64,000 nucleotides of DNA, taken from Opitutaceae bacterium. Lineage in GTDB: Bacteria > Verrucomicrobiota > Verrucomicrobiia > Opitutales > Opitutaceae. A program made the position numbers and the translations under genes. Location of the stretch: contig JAEUHC010000014.1 of the NCBI GenBank assembly GCA_016794785.1, forward strand, positions 372,001-436,000, given 5' to 3'. This document shows positions 1-8,816 of the stretch, piece after piece (positions within the stretch are counted from its first letter, which is position 1; the number at the start of each line of letters is the position of its first letter). The notes beneath the pieces were generated by a model. That model searched no databases. It saw only the letters and a list, made by a program, of their open reading frames with translations, and had not been told where the DNA came from.

Positions 1-352
1 GCAGCGCGTCGAGCGCCTTGGCGAGATTCTTCACCGTGCCCTCGGCGCGGGTCTTTTTATCGGCGGGGAGGTCCTTGGAAAGGCCGGGCAGCATGTTGAG
101 CGTCTCGGTCATTTTTTCTGCCAACTCATGAACGGGCTTGAGGTTCTTGGCTTTGACCAGCGTGGCGATTTCCTTGTGGAGGTCCTGAGCTCTGTCCAAA
201 GCAGCGGCTGCGGTAGTCGGCATAGCGGCAGAGGACGCATCGTGTGCGTGTTCTTTCTTGTCGGCAGCGCGAACGAGCGGGCTGGCGAGGAGGAGCGAAG
301 CACCGGCGACGAACGCCAGCGCGAGATTACTTTTGCGATTTTGTTTTTTCAT
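1..352 (-). CDS. Exported helical protein of the efflux operon, 3' end outside window
   Basis: The first 117 codons of a minus-strand gene are visible and it runs off the left edge. It begins MKKQNRKSNLALAFVAG and continues with a hydrophobic stretch ending at LVRAA, a typical signal peptide with cleavage after Ala. The mature part is Ala/Lys-rich, with amphipathic helices (around ALDRAQDLHKEIATLV and VHELAEKMTETLN) and His/Met residues (EHAHDASSAAM). It is the last visible member of a same-strand run that starts with a TolC-type gene at 6819, so it is probably a periplasmic accessory of that efflux operon. I do not recognise a named family. The alternative-frame reading frames on the plus strand over this stretch are shadows. 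Confidence 0.75.
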   Translation of the reverse strand, partial: MKKQNRKSNLALAFVAGASLLLASPLVRAADKKEHAHDASSAAMPTTAAAALDRAQDLHKEIATLVKAKNLKPVHELAEKMTETLNMLPGLSKDLPADKKTRAEGTVKNLAKALDAL

Positions 353-408
353 GGTTTTTCCCAGGGGAAAGTTGGACAGCGTCGGGGGAAATCGACTTGG
401 GCGCGCGC

Positions 409-666
409 TTAGTGTCGGCGACCGCCGCCGAAGCCACTGCGCCCGAAGCCATGCTGGATGCCGTAGGAATTTCCGCGATGGACTCCGTCGATATAATAGC
501 CGCCGGAACGGTAGGGGCCGGGGCGGGCCGGGCCGCCGTAGTATCCATCGGAGGCGCAGCCGGCCAAGGCGACGAGAGCGGTCAGCCCGAGAAACACGGG
601 GAGCAGCGCCCGCCTGTTGCGGCCTGTTGCCACCACGGAATTGCTGGCGAGAAGTTTAGGGTTCAT
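409..666 (-). CDS. Small Gly/Tyr-rich lipoprotein
   Basis: An 85-residue protein starting MNPKLLASNSVV. An N-terminal basic stretch is followed by a hydrophobic helix and the lipobox LVALAGC, so it should be exported and lipidated at Cys (around residue 37). The mature part is Gly/Tyr/Arg-rich (YYGGPARPG, GGYYIDGVH, FGGGRRH) and looks disordered. A longer frame begins at 807, but the extra N-terminal part overlaps the upstream gene and has no signal peptide at its start, so I use the internal ATG. It sits 20 bases after the DUF2314 gene, in the same direction. The function is unknown; outer-membrane or periplasmic accessory of the efflux operon is an inference from position. Confidence 0.7.
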   Translation of the reverse strand: MNPKLLASNSVVATGRNRRALLPVFLGLTALVALAGCASDGYYGGPARPGPYRSGGYYIDGVHRGNSYGIQHGFGRSGFGGGRRH

Positions 667-686
667 GGGGTGTGCTCGTTGTGGGT

Positions 687-1247
687 TCACTCTATTTTGC
701 AGCCCGCGTTTTTTTCGAACTGCTGCTTCTCCGCCGGCGACATGTGGTGGCACATCGCGACGATGGTATAGCCGCCGACCAGTCGTGCATTCTCGATATA
801 CATCCAATCGGAAATCTCATTCGGCGCGACCGAGACCTCCTGACCGAGGCCCACTCCCTTGATCGCAACCGGTGCGTTGTCCACTTTGCCGTGAAACAGC
901 CGCCCGTCGAAGGATACGTCGGTCAGCCAAATATGCTCGACCTGGTCACCCTCGACGAACGGTTTCTTGACGGCAAAGCGGCTCTGATTGGCCTTGGGCG
1001 AACGCAAGGCGGCGATGACCTTGTCCGTCGTTTTCCGCGCCGTCTCCACGGCGCGTTCCATCGCTTCGTTGTCTTCCTTGATGTGCAGGTAATCCGGTTC
1101 ACCCTCGCGGCGAACGGCGGCAACAGGAGGTGATGCCTTGGCGGCTGCAGGAGACGGTGCCTTGGCGGGTTCGTGCGCGTAAAGCGCGCCCGCCACGAGC
1201 AGTGCAGCGATCACGGGTAATGATTTCCCATGATTCATCATGGGCAT
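687..1247 (-). CDS. Exported DUF2314 protein
   Basis: About 186 residues: a signal peptide (MPMMNHGKSLPVIAALLVAG ending ALYA), an Ala/Pro-rich linker, then a domain from roughly residue 60 to the end. The C-terminal half carries the DUF2314 pattern: HIWLTDVSFDGRLFHGKVDN, a Lys-Gly-Val-Gly-Leu-Gly turn, then ISDWMYIENARLVGGYTI. DUF2314 is a small beta-rich domain of unknown function. A GTG at 1319 would overlap the stop of the RND permease gene (GTGA), but it would place 24 polar residues before the signal peptide, so an ATG at 1247 (or 1241/1238) is preferred; no clear ribosome-binding site separates these. Placement directly after the RND gene suggests a periplasmic role in the same operon. 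Confidence 0.8.
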   Translation of the reverse strand: MPMMNHGKSLPVIAALLVAGALYAHEPAKAPSPAAAKASPPVAAVRREGEPDYLHIKEDNEAMERAVETARKTTDKVIAALRSPKANQSRFAVKKPFVEGDQVEHIWLTDVSFDGRLFHGKVDNAPVAIKGVGLGQEVSVAPNEISDWMYIENARLVGGYTIVAMCHHMSPAEKQQFEKNAGCKIE

Positions 1248-1315
1248 TTTGATTTCAGTCTTCACGTTGGTTTCGGTTGGGATTGCATGGCAGGGGGATT
1301 TTTTTGGGCCGGTGC

Positions 1316-4300
1316 TCACGCGTCCGCGCCGGTCGCCACCGGCTCTGGCGCCGCGGCCGGCGTCGGGCGGGCGGTTGTGACCGCATCGAGCGGATCGACC
1401 TTCGCGCGTTCGAGATATTTTTCCGATGCCTTGCGCCCGAATTTGTAGAACACCGCCGGCGTCACGGCCATGTCGAGGAACGTCGAGCTGACGAGCCCGC
1501 CGAGGATTACCACCGCGACGGGATACAGGATTTCCTTGCCGGGCTGATCGGCCGCGAGCACGAGCGGTATCAATGCGAGACCGGCGGTGAGTGCGGTCAT
1601 CGTGACCGGCACAAGCCGTTCCAGCGAGCCACGCACGATCATGTGCGCGTCGAACTTCTCGCCCTCGTGCTCCATCAAATGGAGGTAATGCGAGATCATC
1701 ATGATCGTGTTGCGCGAGGCGATGCCCGCGAGCGTGATGAGGCCGACGAGCGTCGCGATCGACACCTTGCCAACCATGAAATACGTCAGGACGAGCGCGC
1801 CGATGAATGCCAGCGGGATATTCAGCAGAATCTGCGCGACGATCATGCCCGAGCGGAAGTGCGAGTAGAGCAGCAGGAAGATCGTGCCGAAGGTGAAAAC
1901 CGCCAGGATGCCGATGATGCGCGTCGCCTCCTGCTGGCTCTGGAACTGGCCCTCGTAGCTGATGAAGTAGCCGGTTTCGAGATGCAGCTTGGCGGTGAGT
2001 GCGGATTGGATTTCACCGACGACCGAGCCGAGGTCGCGGCCGGACACGTTGGCGGAAACGACGATCCGGCGCTGCACGTCCTCGCGGTTGATCGCGTTGG
2101 GGCCTTTGCTTTCGCGCACCTCGGCGACGAGCGAGAGCGGCACCTTCCCGCCAACCGGCGCGTCGATGAGGATGTCGCGAATCGCAAAAACGTTGAGTCG
2201 CGACGATTCATCGAGCCGCACCACGAGATTGTAAGTCCGCTGGCCTTCGAGCACCTGCGCGACAGTCGCGCCGTTGAGCGCGGCTTCGAGTTGGCCGTTG
2301 AGCACGCCGGGTTTGAGCCCATACATGGCGGCCTTCTCGCGGTTCACCTCGATCCTGATTTGGTCGATCAGAACCTGCTTCTCCGTCTGCAGATCGACCA
2401 AGCCGGCGATGCTGTCTATGGCCGCTTCCGCACTGGCCGCGTAGGTGCGCAGCTTGTCCAAGTCGGGGCCGAAAATTTTCACGGCGATCTGCGCGCGCAC
2501 GCCCGAGAGCAGGTGATCGAGCCGGTGGGAAATCGGTTGGCCGACATTGAAGACGACACCGGGAATCTGGCCGAGCTTTTCACGAATGTCGTCGAGTATC
2601 TCCTCGCGGGAGCGAGTGGATTTTTTGAAGTCCACGTCGATCTCGGTGTAGTGCACGCCCTCGGCGTGCTCGTCCAACTCGGCCCGGCCCGTGCGGCGAC
2701 CGGTGGAGGCGACCTCGGGGACGGCGAGCACCAGTTTCTCCGCGATGATCCCCACGCGGTTGGATTCGGCGAGCGAGGTGCCGGGCGCCGAGAGGAGGTT
2801 GATCGTCGAAGTCCCCTCGTTGAATTCCGGGAGGAAGATTTTGCCCATGCGCGGATAGAGCGCGAACGAGCCGGCGACGAGTAGTAGCGCGAGGACCATC
2901 ACCACCCACGGGTGGCGCATGGACGGCCCGAGAATGATTTTTTGGTCGAACGCTTTTAGCCCGCGCACGAGCCAGCCGTCTTTTTCGTGCTCCATGCGCT
3001 TCATCTTCGGGAGCAGGTAGGAAGCGAGCGCCGGAATCACCGTGAGCGACACGACGAACGACGCGATCATCGCGACGATGGTGGCGACGCCGATGGGCGC
3101 GAAGAGCCGGCCCTCGATGCCCCCCAGCGCGAAGAGCGGGATGAATACGAGGATGATCACAAGCGTCGCGAACAGAATCGAGTTCCGCACTTCCGACGAA
3201 GCATCGGCAATCACCCGCAGAACGGGGCGCGGAATGGCGGCGTGGCGGTTCTCGCGCAGCCGGCGGAACACGTTTTCCACGTCCACGATGGCATCGTCCA
3301 CCACCATGCCGATGGCCACGGCGAGACCGCCGAGCGTCATCGTGTTGATGGTGATGCCGGCGAATTTGAAATACAGCCCCGTGACGACGAACGATAGCGG
3401 GATTGCAGTGAGCGTGATGAGCGTCGTGCGGAAATTGAGCAGGAACAGAAACAGCACGATCACGACCATGACGGCGCCGTCACGGATCGCTTCCTCGACG
3501 TTGCGCACGGCGGCCGAGATGAAATTTCCCTGCTTGAACAGCGTGACGATTTTTACGTCGGGCGGAAGCGTCTTGCCCATCTCGGCGAGGGCGGCCTCGA
3601 CGCGTCGCGTGAGCGTCAACGTGTCGGCGCCCGGCTGCTTTTGCACCGAGAGGATGACAGCGGGCTCGCCGTTCACGCCGGCGTCGCCGCGCATGACCTG
3701 GCGGCCGAACTTCACCTCAGCAACATCGCGCAGACGGACCGGCACGCCTTTGCGCACCGTCACGACGGAATTGCCGATGTCCTCCAGCGAGGTCGTGCGC
3801 CCGACGTTGCGGATGAGCGCTTCCTTGTTGGCGTTTTCCAGAAAGCCGCCCGAGCTATTTTCCTGCGCTTCGCGGGCGGCCGTGAGCACATCGTCAAGGC
3901 TCACGCCGAGCGCGGCCATCTTGGCCGGTGCCGGCAAAACCTGATATTGTTTCACTCCGCCGCCGATGGCGATGACCTGCGAGACACCGGCGATGGTGAG
4001 CAGCCGCTGGCGCACGGTCCAGTCGGCGAGCGAACGGATGTCCATCGGCGCGGTCTGGCCGCTGTCGCTGCGCAGGCCGATGAGCATGATCTCGCCCATG
4101 ATGGAGCTGATCGGCCCCATCGTGGGCGTGACGCCGCGCGGGAGTTTATCCGCGGCGAGTTGCAGGCGTTCCTGCACGAGCTGGCGCGCGCGGTAGATGT
4201 CCATGCCCCAATCGAATTCGACGTAGAGAATGGAGAGGCCGATGCCGGCGGCGGAACGGACGCGCTTCACACCGGGCGCGCCGTTAAGCGCCGTCTCCAT

Positions 4301-4504
4301 CGGCAGGTTGACGAGCGTCTCGACTTCCTCCGGCGCGAGGCCCGTGGCTTCCGTCAGAATGTTGACCGTCGGCCGGTTCAGGTCGGGAAACACATCGACG
4401 GGCAGCTTCGCGATGACGAAGCCGCCGTAAACGAGCAGGAGCGCGCTCGCCGCCAGCACGAAGAGGCGGTTGCGCAGCGAGAATTCGATGAGCCGGTTGA
4501 GCAT
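1316..4504 (-). CDS. Heavy-metal efflux RND permease (CzcA/CusA family)
   Basis: A 1062-residue inner-membrane proton-driven pump subunit of the HME-RND family, full length for the family. It begins with the typical amphipathic start and TM1 ([20 protein letters not shown]), followed by the porter motif [18 protein letters not shown]4 carries [20 protein letters not shown], with two adjacent Asp and a Glu for proton relay. This differs from the CzcA form (DFGLIVDGAVV) and the CusA form (GAMVDAVII), so it belongs to a third HME clade whose substrate is uncertain. It lies 9 bases after the adaptor gene in a TolC-adaptor-RND operon. Metal substrate cannot be assigned from sequence. Confidence 0.95.
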   Translation of the reverse strand: MLNRLIEFSLRNRLFVLAASALLLVYGGFVIAKLPVDVFPDLNRPTVNILTEATGLAPEEVETLVNLPMETALNGAPGVKRVRSAAGIGLSILYVEFDWGMDIYRARQLVQERLQLAADKLPRGVTPTMGPISSIMGEIMLIGLRSDSGQTAPMDIRSLADWTVRQRLLTIAGVSQVIAIGGGVKQYQVLPAPAKMAALGVSLDDVLTAAREAQENSSGGFLENANKEALIRNVGRTTSLEDIGNSVVTVRKGVPVRLRDVAEVKFGRQVMRGDAGVNGEPAVILSVQKQPGADTLTLTRRVEAALAEMGKTLPPDVKIVTLFKQGNFISAAVRNVEEAIRDGAVMVVIVLFLFLLNFRTTLITLTAIPLSFVVTGLYFKFAGITINTMTLGGLAVAIGMVVDDAIVDVENVFRRLRENRHAAIPRPVLRVIADASSEVRNSILFATLVIILVFIPLFALGGIEGRLFAPIGVATIVAMIASFVVSLTVIPALASYLLPKMKRMEHEKDGWLVRGLKAFDQKIILGPSMRHPWVVMVLALLLVAGSFALYPRMGKIFLPEFNEGTSTINLLSAPGTSLAESNRVGIIAEKLVLAVPEVASTGRRTGRAELDEHAEGVHYTEIDVDFKKSTRSREEILDDIREKLGQIPGVVFNVGQPISHRLDHLLSGVRAQIAVKIFGPDLDKLRTYAASAEAAIDSIAGLVDLQTEKQVLIDQIRIEVNREKAAMYGLKPGVLNGQLEAALNGATVAQVLEGQRTYNLVVRLDESSRLNVFAIRDILIDAPVGGKVPLSLVAEVRESKGPNAINREDVQRRIVVSANVSGRDLGSVVGEIQSALTAKLHLETGYFISYEGQFQSQQEATRIIGILAVFTFGTIFLLLYSHFRSGMIVAQILLNIPLAFIGALVLTYFMVGKVSIATLVGLITLAGIASRNTIMMISHYLHLMEHEGEKFDAHMIVRGSLERLVPVTMTALTAGLALIPLVLAADQPGKEILYPVAVVILGGLVSSTFLDMAVTPAVFYKFGRKASEKYLERAKVDPLDAVTTARPTPAAAPEPVATGADA

Positions 4505-4513
4505 GGCAGTGGC

Positions 4514-5530
4514 TCAGTGCTTGTGGCCGTCCTCGGCCGGTTTCGCGGCGGGAGCTTTGCCGGCGACACTCGCCGCAGCCGGCGCTTCCTTCGGCGGTGT
4601 GGGCGCGACGTATTGGAGCTGGTAGTTGCCGACGGTCACGACGTTCGCGCCGGGCAGCACGCCCTCGATCACTTCGACGTAGCGATCGTCACGCTGACCG
4701 AGCACGACGGGAGTGCGCATAAACGTGTGCGGATCTTTGTCGTCCTGCACGAAGACGAAGAGATTGCCGGATTCGCCGAGCACGGCTGACAACGAAACCG
4801 TGATCACGGTGTCGGCTTGCGCTGTCACGATTTGCAGCGTGGCGCGCATATTCGGCAGCAGCTTTTGATCGGGATTCGTAACGCGCACCCGCACGCCGAG
4901 TGTGCGGGTCTCGGGATCGAGCCGCGGGGTGTAGCCTTCGACGGTGCCGGTGAATTGATCCCCGGGATAAGCCTCGGCACGAATGCGGACGGTCTGGCCC
5001 TTTTTTACCTGCGCGGCCTGGCCCTCATAGAGCCGGCCGACCAGGTAGAGTTCGGAAAGATCGGCGAGCGTGAGGAGGCGGGCGTTGGGCTCCACACTGT
5101 CGCCGGTGAAGATCGGTTGCTCGTAAACCGTGGCGGCGATGGGCGACTTGAATTGCAGCCTTGGCGGCGGGTCGCCGACCTGACGGCTCTCGACTTCGAG
5201 GAGGAAGTCGCCCTCGGCCACGCGGTCGCCTTCCTTCACCGCGAGCCGCGTGATCCGCCCGGAAATCCGGCTGGCAATCGCCGCGACGCGCGACGGATCG
5301 AGTTCCACGTTGCCGAGGATGGCGACCGTTTTTTCCAGCGTGCGCAGTTCGGCGCCCTCGATTTTCAATCCGAGATTCTTTTCGGCGGTCGCCGTGAGTG
5401 TGACCGGGCCGGTGAGCGGGCCGGCGCCGGATTCGCCGGGCGCTTTGTTGTGGCCCTCATGAGCCGATACGCGCGCGGCAGGCCAGGAGAGGACGGTCAA
5501 GGCGGCGAAAAATAGGAGCGGACGTTTCAT
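4514..5530 (-). CDS. RND periplasmic adaptor (CzcB-like membrane fusion protein)
   Basis: A 338-residue adaptor bridging the inner-membrane RND pump and the outer-membrane TolC channel. The start ATG gives a signal peptide (MKRPLLFFAALTVLSWPAA ending VSA) and a mature end beginning HEGHNKAPGE, a possible metal ligand cluster. The split lipoyl halves are visible (GRITRLAVKEGDRVAEGDFL and later IAATVYEQPIFTGDSVEP), with beta-barrel and membrane-proximal strands after them. A TTG start at 5551 would overlap the TolC stop but puts seven residues before the signal peptide. The C-terminus is Ala/Lys-rich and ends HKH. Same operon as the TolC gene upstream and the permease downstream. Confidence 0.92.
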   Translation of the reverse strand: MKRPLLFFAALTVLSWPAARVSAHEGHNKAPGESGAGPLTGPVTLTATAEKNLGLKIEGAELRTLEKTVAILGNVELDPSRVAAIASRISGRITRLAVKEGDRVAEGDFLLEVESRQVGDPPPRLQFKSPIAATVYEQPIFTGDSVEPNARLLTLADLSELYLVGRLYEGQAAQVKKGQTVRIRAEAYPGDQFTGTVEGYTPRLDPETRTLGVRVRVTNPDQKLLPNMRATLQIVTAQADTVITVSLSAVLGESGNLFVFVQDDKDPHTFMRTPVVLGQRDDRYVEVIEGVLPGANVVTVGNYQLQYVAPTPPKEAPAAASVAGKAPAAKPAEDGHKH

Positions 5531-5547
5531 AAAATTTGGCCGGAGGT

Positions 5548-6819
5548 TCAAGGCTGGTCGTCGAGCGCAGGAAGACTGGCTAGCTGGGGATTGCGACCGG
5601 TCGCGGTTTGCAGATCGGCCAGGGCCTGCGCATAGGCCGCGCGGATTTCCAGCGCGCCGGTCGCCAAGGCGAGGCGCTGCTGCTGACTCTGAAGAACCTG
5701 AAAAAGCGGCACCTGACCTTGTTGATACGCCGCCGCCAGATCGCGCTCGGCTCTCTCGCCCAACGGGACGACGGCGGTTCCATAAGTTTCGAGAATTTTC
5801 TGGAGTTGCGCACTGCGCTGACGGGCGGCGGCCACCTCAGATTCAATCGTAAGCTGGAGCGCCTCAACTTCACGCTGGGCGCGGGTGCGTTCGGCGCGCA
5901 GTTCGCGCAGTCGGCCTTGGTTTTTGTTGCGAATCGGAAAAGGGATCGAAACCCGCGCGCCGACCAGATTGTCGGCGTTGCCGTCTCGCCCGCGATCAAA
6001 GCTGTAGGTGCCGCCGACGATCACATCGCCCTTCACTTCGGCCTGCGCGAGGCGCTGCTCGGCGTCCAGCCGCTCAATAACCAAGGTGGCGGCGCGCAAG
6101 TCGGCGCGATTCCACGTGGAGGGGACGCCATCGGAACCATTTGCAAGGCGTGCGACCAAATCGTCCAACTCACCCGTGGGTTCGATTGTCTCATCGGGCG
6201 CAGCACCGAGCAGGGGCTTCAGATTTTGCAGCCGGTTCAGTCGGTCGGCGACAAAGCCGGCGCGTTCCTGCTCCAACTTCGCCAGCTCCAGTGCCGCGGC
6301 GTTCACGTCGACGGTCGAAACCTCCCCCACTCCCGCCCGTGATCGGGAAAGTTCGAGCAAGCGCCGGTTGGCTTCGATGATTTGGTCGCGGAGCGCGACG
6401 TGGCGATCAAAGGCGAGCACATCGATGAAAATTCTCGTGACCTCCCCGGCGACAAGGCGGCGGCGGTTGTCCAAATCGGCGGATGCACTGCCAATGCCGA
6501 CGCGCGCGACTGCCTGGGCCTCGCGCAGTCGCCCGCCGAGCGGAATCGCCTGACTAAAACCGAGGTCGAACTTCCGCACCCCCTTGTTTCCGGTGAGAAG
6601 ATCGTTTTGGGCTCCGGCATCGAAGGAAGGATTGGGGCGCAACCCGGCCTGCACCACGCGACCGCGGGCGGCTTCGGCACCGAGCGCGACCGCCGCGAGT
6701 TCGCGATTATGAGCCAAAGCGCGTTGCACTGCGGTATCGAGCGTCAGGACCTCGGCCGTGTGCGCGGCCCCGCCGGCCAACAAGAAAGAAACCCATGTGA
6801 GAACAAAGCGAAAAGACAT
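5548..6819 (-). CDS. TolC-family outer membrane efflux channel (CzcC-like)
   Basis: A 423-residue outer-membrane factor. It has a signal peptide (MSFRFVLTWVSFLLAGGAA), then the two tandem helical hairpin repeats typical of TolC proteins: LDTAVQRALAHNRELAAVAL early, GSASADLDNRRRLVAGEVTR, and ESEVAAARQRSAQLQKI in the second repeat. The ATG at 6819 is preferred over an upstream frame extension to 6864 because it starts the signal peptide and because a promoter-like site ends only about 15 bases upstream (6835-6863), which would give a very short leader. First gene of a TolC-adaptor-RND-DUF2314-lipoprotein operon. Confidence 0.93.
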   Translation of the reverse strand: MSFRFVLTWVSFLLAGGAAHTAEVLTLDTAVQRALAHNRELAAVALGAEAARGRVVQAGLRPNPSFDAGAQNDLLTGNKGVRKFDLGFSQAIPLGGRLREAQAVARVGIGSASADLDNRRRLVAGEVTRIFIDVLAFDRHVALRDQIIEANRRLLELSRSRAGVGEVSTVDVNAAALELAKLEQERAGFVADRLNRLQNLKPLLGAAPDETIEPTGELDDLVARLANGSDGVPSTWNRADLRAATLVIERLDAEQRLAQAEVKGDVIVGGTYSFDRGRDGNADNLVGARVSIPFPIRNKNQGRLRELRAERTRAQREVEALQLTIESEVAAARQRSAQLQKILETYGTAVVPLGERAERDLAAAYQQGQVPLFQVLQSQQQRLALATGALEIRAAYAQALADLQTATGRNPQLASLPALDDQP

Positions 6820-6834
6820 GAATGGTATGCAACG

Positions 6835-6863
6835 TAAACGCCGCGAGACAGGCCCATCCCTCA
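6835..6863 (-). promoter_or_regulatory. ECF-type promoter site 1, in front of efflux operon 1
   Basis: Read on the minus strand: TGAGGG (6863-6858), 17 bases, CGTTTA (6840-6835). It is one of six sites with the same two boxes and a 16-17 base spacer. Transcription would start around 6828, leaving a leader of roughly ten bases before the TolC start codon at 6819. Recognition by one of the two island-encoded ECF sigma factors is an inference. Confidence 0.6.
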
Positions 6864-7173
6864 AAAAAATTTAGTGCCAGAAGCGTATACGCAAAAACCA
6901 CTGCGCGTCAGGAGGACTGAGCGACCATCAGCACGGCGTTACGGGAGCCGAAGGAGTTCTCGACCGTATCGGTAGCGCCTGGCACATCCGCCCAGACCCC
7001 ATCGATCACGAGGCGAAACTCGTAGCGGCCCACCGGCAGGTCGAGGTCACGCCCCCACCGACCGTCCGCCATCCGTTTCATGGGCAAGCTTGCCGGATCC
7101 CAATCGTTGAACGAGCCGGCGAGGTTGACCGACTCTGCGTCGGGCAAAGCGAATTGAAGAGAAACGCGGATTA

Positions 7174-7191
7174 GGAGACGTCTTCAAAATC
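7174..7191 (+). repeat. IS left terminal inverted repeat
   Basis: 18 bases, GGAGACGTCTTCAAAATC; matches the right end at 17 of 18 positions. Confidence 0.9.
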
Positions 7192-7232
7192 GAATGGAAC
7201 CAAAAGCGCCGCCGGGGATCGGAGCGGGCGCG

Positions 7233-8008
7233 ATGATCCCAAGACGACTGAGCAAGGCCCGGTGGCAGGGCCTAAAAAAATTAACTCCGCGCTGAGCGAA
7301 AAACGCGCAGGCGGAGGCTGCGCCCGCCGCGGCCGGCCGCGGCACGATGACCGGCCGTATGTGGAGGCGATGCTGTGGCTGTTGCGCACCGGCTGCCCGT
7401 GGCGCGATTTGCCGGCACGTTTCCCCAAGTGGCGCAGCGTCTACACGCGTTGGCGCCGCTGGGTGCGCGCCAAGCTCTGGGCGCGCGTCCTCGCCGCCCT
7501 CGCCGCGGACCACGACCCCGAGACCTACGCGGTCGACGCGACCTATGTGCGCGTCCACGCCGACGGCACCCGCGCCCGCGGCGGCTATGCCGCGCAGGCC
7601 GTGGGCCGCTCGCGCGGCGGGCTCACCAGCAAGATCCATCTGTTGACCGACGCCCTCGGCAACCCCGTGCGTTTCGTCATCACCGGCGGCGAGCGCAACG
7701 ACGTGACGCAGGCGCCCGCGCTCCTGCCGCCCGGCACCGGCGCGCACGTCGTCTGCGACCGTGGCTACGACGCGGACTGGTGGCGCGAGCGTTTGCTCGC
7801 CGCCGGCCACATCCCCGTCGTGCCGGGCCGGCGCTCGCGCCGCGTGCAGCCGGCCTACGACGAGCATCTCTACCGCGCGCGGCACCTCGTCGAGAACTGC
7901 TTCGCCCGCCTCAAGTCCGCCCGCCGCCTCGCCACCCGCTACGAGCAGACCGCCGCCTCCTACGCCGCCTTCGTCGCGCTCGCCTCCTCCCTCCTCTGGC
8001 TCAGGTGA
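7233..8008 (+). CDS. IS427-type DDE transposase, made by -1 frameshift
   Basis: Reading from ATG 7233 gives MIPRRLSKARWQGLKK and would stop at 7293-7295. At 7274-7280 the frame holds A AAA AAA, a classic -1 slippery heptamer placed correctly in codon phase (CTA AAA AAA). Slipping back one base joins this N-terminus, which resembles the usual IS5-family start (LS-A-W), to the main frame: INSALSEKR, then RPRHDDRPYVEAMLWLLRTG, giving about 258 residues. Catalytic residues are visible: Asp in VDATYVRVH, Asp in CDRGYDADWW, Glu in ENCFARLKSARRLATRYE. A GTG at 7262 could start the main frame alone (248 residues) but would lose the conserved N-terminal helix. Probably active, with frameshift-controlled expression. 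Confidence 0.88.
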
Positions 8009-8024
8009 TTTTGAAGACGTCCCC
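8007..8024 (-). repeat. IS right terminal inverted repeat
   Basis: 18 bases, complement of GGGGACGTCTTCAAAATC. It begins inside the transposase stop codon, so coding sequence runs to the very end of the element. Confidence 0.9.
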
Positions 8025-8144
8025 TAGCGCATCAGCGGATTTTTTCGGTGATTTTTTGGACATAAAAATCGTTGGTTGAGGATCGTTGTTGGGAAGAACG
8101 GGGGAAAATCGGGATTGCCCCTCCGCGATGGAAGAGAAGCCGGG

Positions 8145-8576
8145 TCAGTGGCGGCCATGCCCGCCTCCGCGAAATCCGCCTCTGGCACCATGAAGCCCAA
8201 ACCTCGCGACCCCGTAAGATGGGAAGGGTGCGCGATAGAAACGGGGGCCGGAATAGACCCTCGCGGAGGCGTAGGTGCGCGCCAGCATCTCATCGATGAG
8301 GGCGTTGCTGACCCCGGCCTCTTGAAGCGCCGCGACGTCGTAGCTGCTGAGGCGATAGACGGCGCGCGAGGAGCGTAGGTGAGCGCGGAGTTGATCCTCC
8401 GGGAAACCCGACCGGGCGAGCGCCGCGATTTCGCCAACTGAGAGGATCGAACCGCGAGCGATTTTTTGCGAAATTTCGGGAGTCACCGAAACCGCGGCGG
8501 GCACGTTTGCGGCCGATAGAGAGCTGCTCGCCACGACTGCCGCGGCGAGCAGGGTGAGAAACATCGAAGTTTTCAT
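8145..8576 (-). CDS. Exported AGVS-motif protein, paralogue 1 of 3
   Basis: 143 residues. A signal peptide (MKTSMFLTLLAAAVVASSSL) precedes a roughly 60-residue helical module: GSILSVGEIAALARSGFPED, YRLSSYDVAALQEAGVSNAL, IDEML. The tail is Gly/His/Arg-rich (GGFRGGGHGRH). The same module occurs in the proteins at 24019-24450 and 24755-25252, with the shared core GxPxxxxxxxLR...YxLTTxxxxxLxxAGVSxxVI. No named family comes to mind; the repeated helix-turn pattern and His-rich tail suggest a periplasmic scaffold or metal-binding protein, which is inference. Promoter-like site 2 lies about 85 bases upstream. Transcribed toward the split glycogen-binding gene. Confidence 0.8.
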   Translation of the reverse strand: MKTSMFLTLLAAAVVASSSLSAANVPAAVSVTPEISQKIARGSILSVGEIAALARSGFPEDQLRAHLRSSRAVYRLSSYDVAALQEAGVSNALIDEMLARTYASARVYSGPRFYRAPFPSYGVARFGLHGARGGFRGGGHGRH

Positions 8577-8658
8577 AGGTGGGCTGTTTTAGGGTTGGTG
8601 GAAAAACCGCCCCGCAGGCGTTCCGGTGCGGCGCGGCTGTTTTGAATCGTTACCTTCT

Positions 8659-8687
8659 TATACGCCCGCCACGCCGGTCATCCCTCA
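8659..8687 (-). promoter_or_regulatory. ECF-type promoter site 2
   Basis: Minus strand: TGAGGG (8687-8682), 17 bases, CGTATA (8664-8659). It shares the longer start TTGAGGGAT with site 3 on the opposite strand 86 bases away, so the pair looks like a divergent promoter region for the AGVS protein and the sigma module. Confidence 0.55.
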
Positions 8688-8773
8688 ACAATCCTCGCGA
8701 CCCTTGCGATTTGGAGCGAACATTCACGCTGGCCGTTCCGTCCCGCTGCGGGCACCACTCCCGCAAGAAAGAT

Positions 8774-8802
8774 TGAGGGATACCGACGCTCAGCTACGTT
8801 GA
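8774..8802 (+). promoter_or_regulatory. ECF-type promoter site 3, in front of sigma module 1
   Basis: Plus strand: TGAGGG (8774-8779), 17 bases, CGTTGA (8797-8802). The -10-like box overlaps a candidate ATG at 8802, so the true start of the next gene must be the ATG at 8817. Autoregulation of the sigma module is the natural reading, as for other ECF operons. Confidence 0.5.
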
Positions 8803-8816
8803 TGCACCATTCAAAG

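Larger units (their letters stand above)
7174..8024 (+). mobile_element. IS5-family (IS427-group-like) insertion sequence, 851 bp
   Basis: The ends are 18-bp terminal inverted repeats differing at one position: GGAGACGTCTTCAAAATC at the left and the complement of GGGGACGTCTTCAAAATC at the right. Flanking TA dinucleotides (7172-7173 and 8025-8026) fit a 2-bp target duplication, as described for the IS427 group. One DDE transposase is carried on the plus strand and needs a -1 frameshift. The element lies antiparallel to the gene it disrupts and between promoter sites 1 and 2, so it should not cut off efflux operon 1 from its own promoter. Confidence 0.92.
6908..8063 (-). pseudogene. Glycogen-binding (CBM48/AMPK-like) domain gene split by an IS
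   Basis: Two pieces join in frame when the IS (7174-8024) and one copy of the TA target duplication are removed. Codons 1-13 lie at 8063-8025 (MSKKSPKKSADAL) and codons 14-100 plus stop at 7171-6908 (IRVSLQFALPDAESVNLAGS onward). The restored 100-residue protein is a single E-set carbohydrate-binding module: VNLAGSFNDWDPASLPMKR, DGRWGRDLDLPVGRYEFRLV, DGVWADVPGA. As it stands, translation from the original ATG reads seven codons into the IS and stops. A TTG-started remnant of 79 residues (7147-6908) could still be made but lacks the first strand. Insertion looks recent because the flanks have not drifted out of frame. Confidence 0.85.

Noticed and set aside
1277..2884. A 535-codon plus-strand frame opposite the RND permease
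   Set aside because: Arg/Asp/His-rich composition typical of antisense frames of GC-rich genes; no domain, no start signal.
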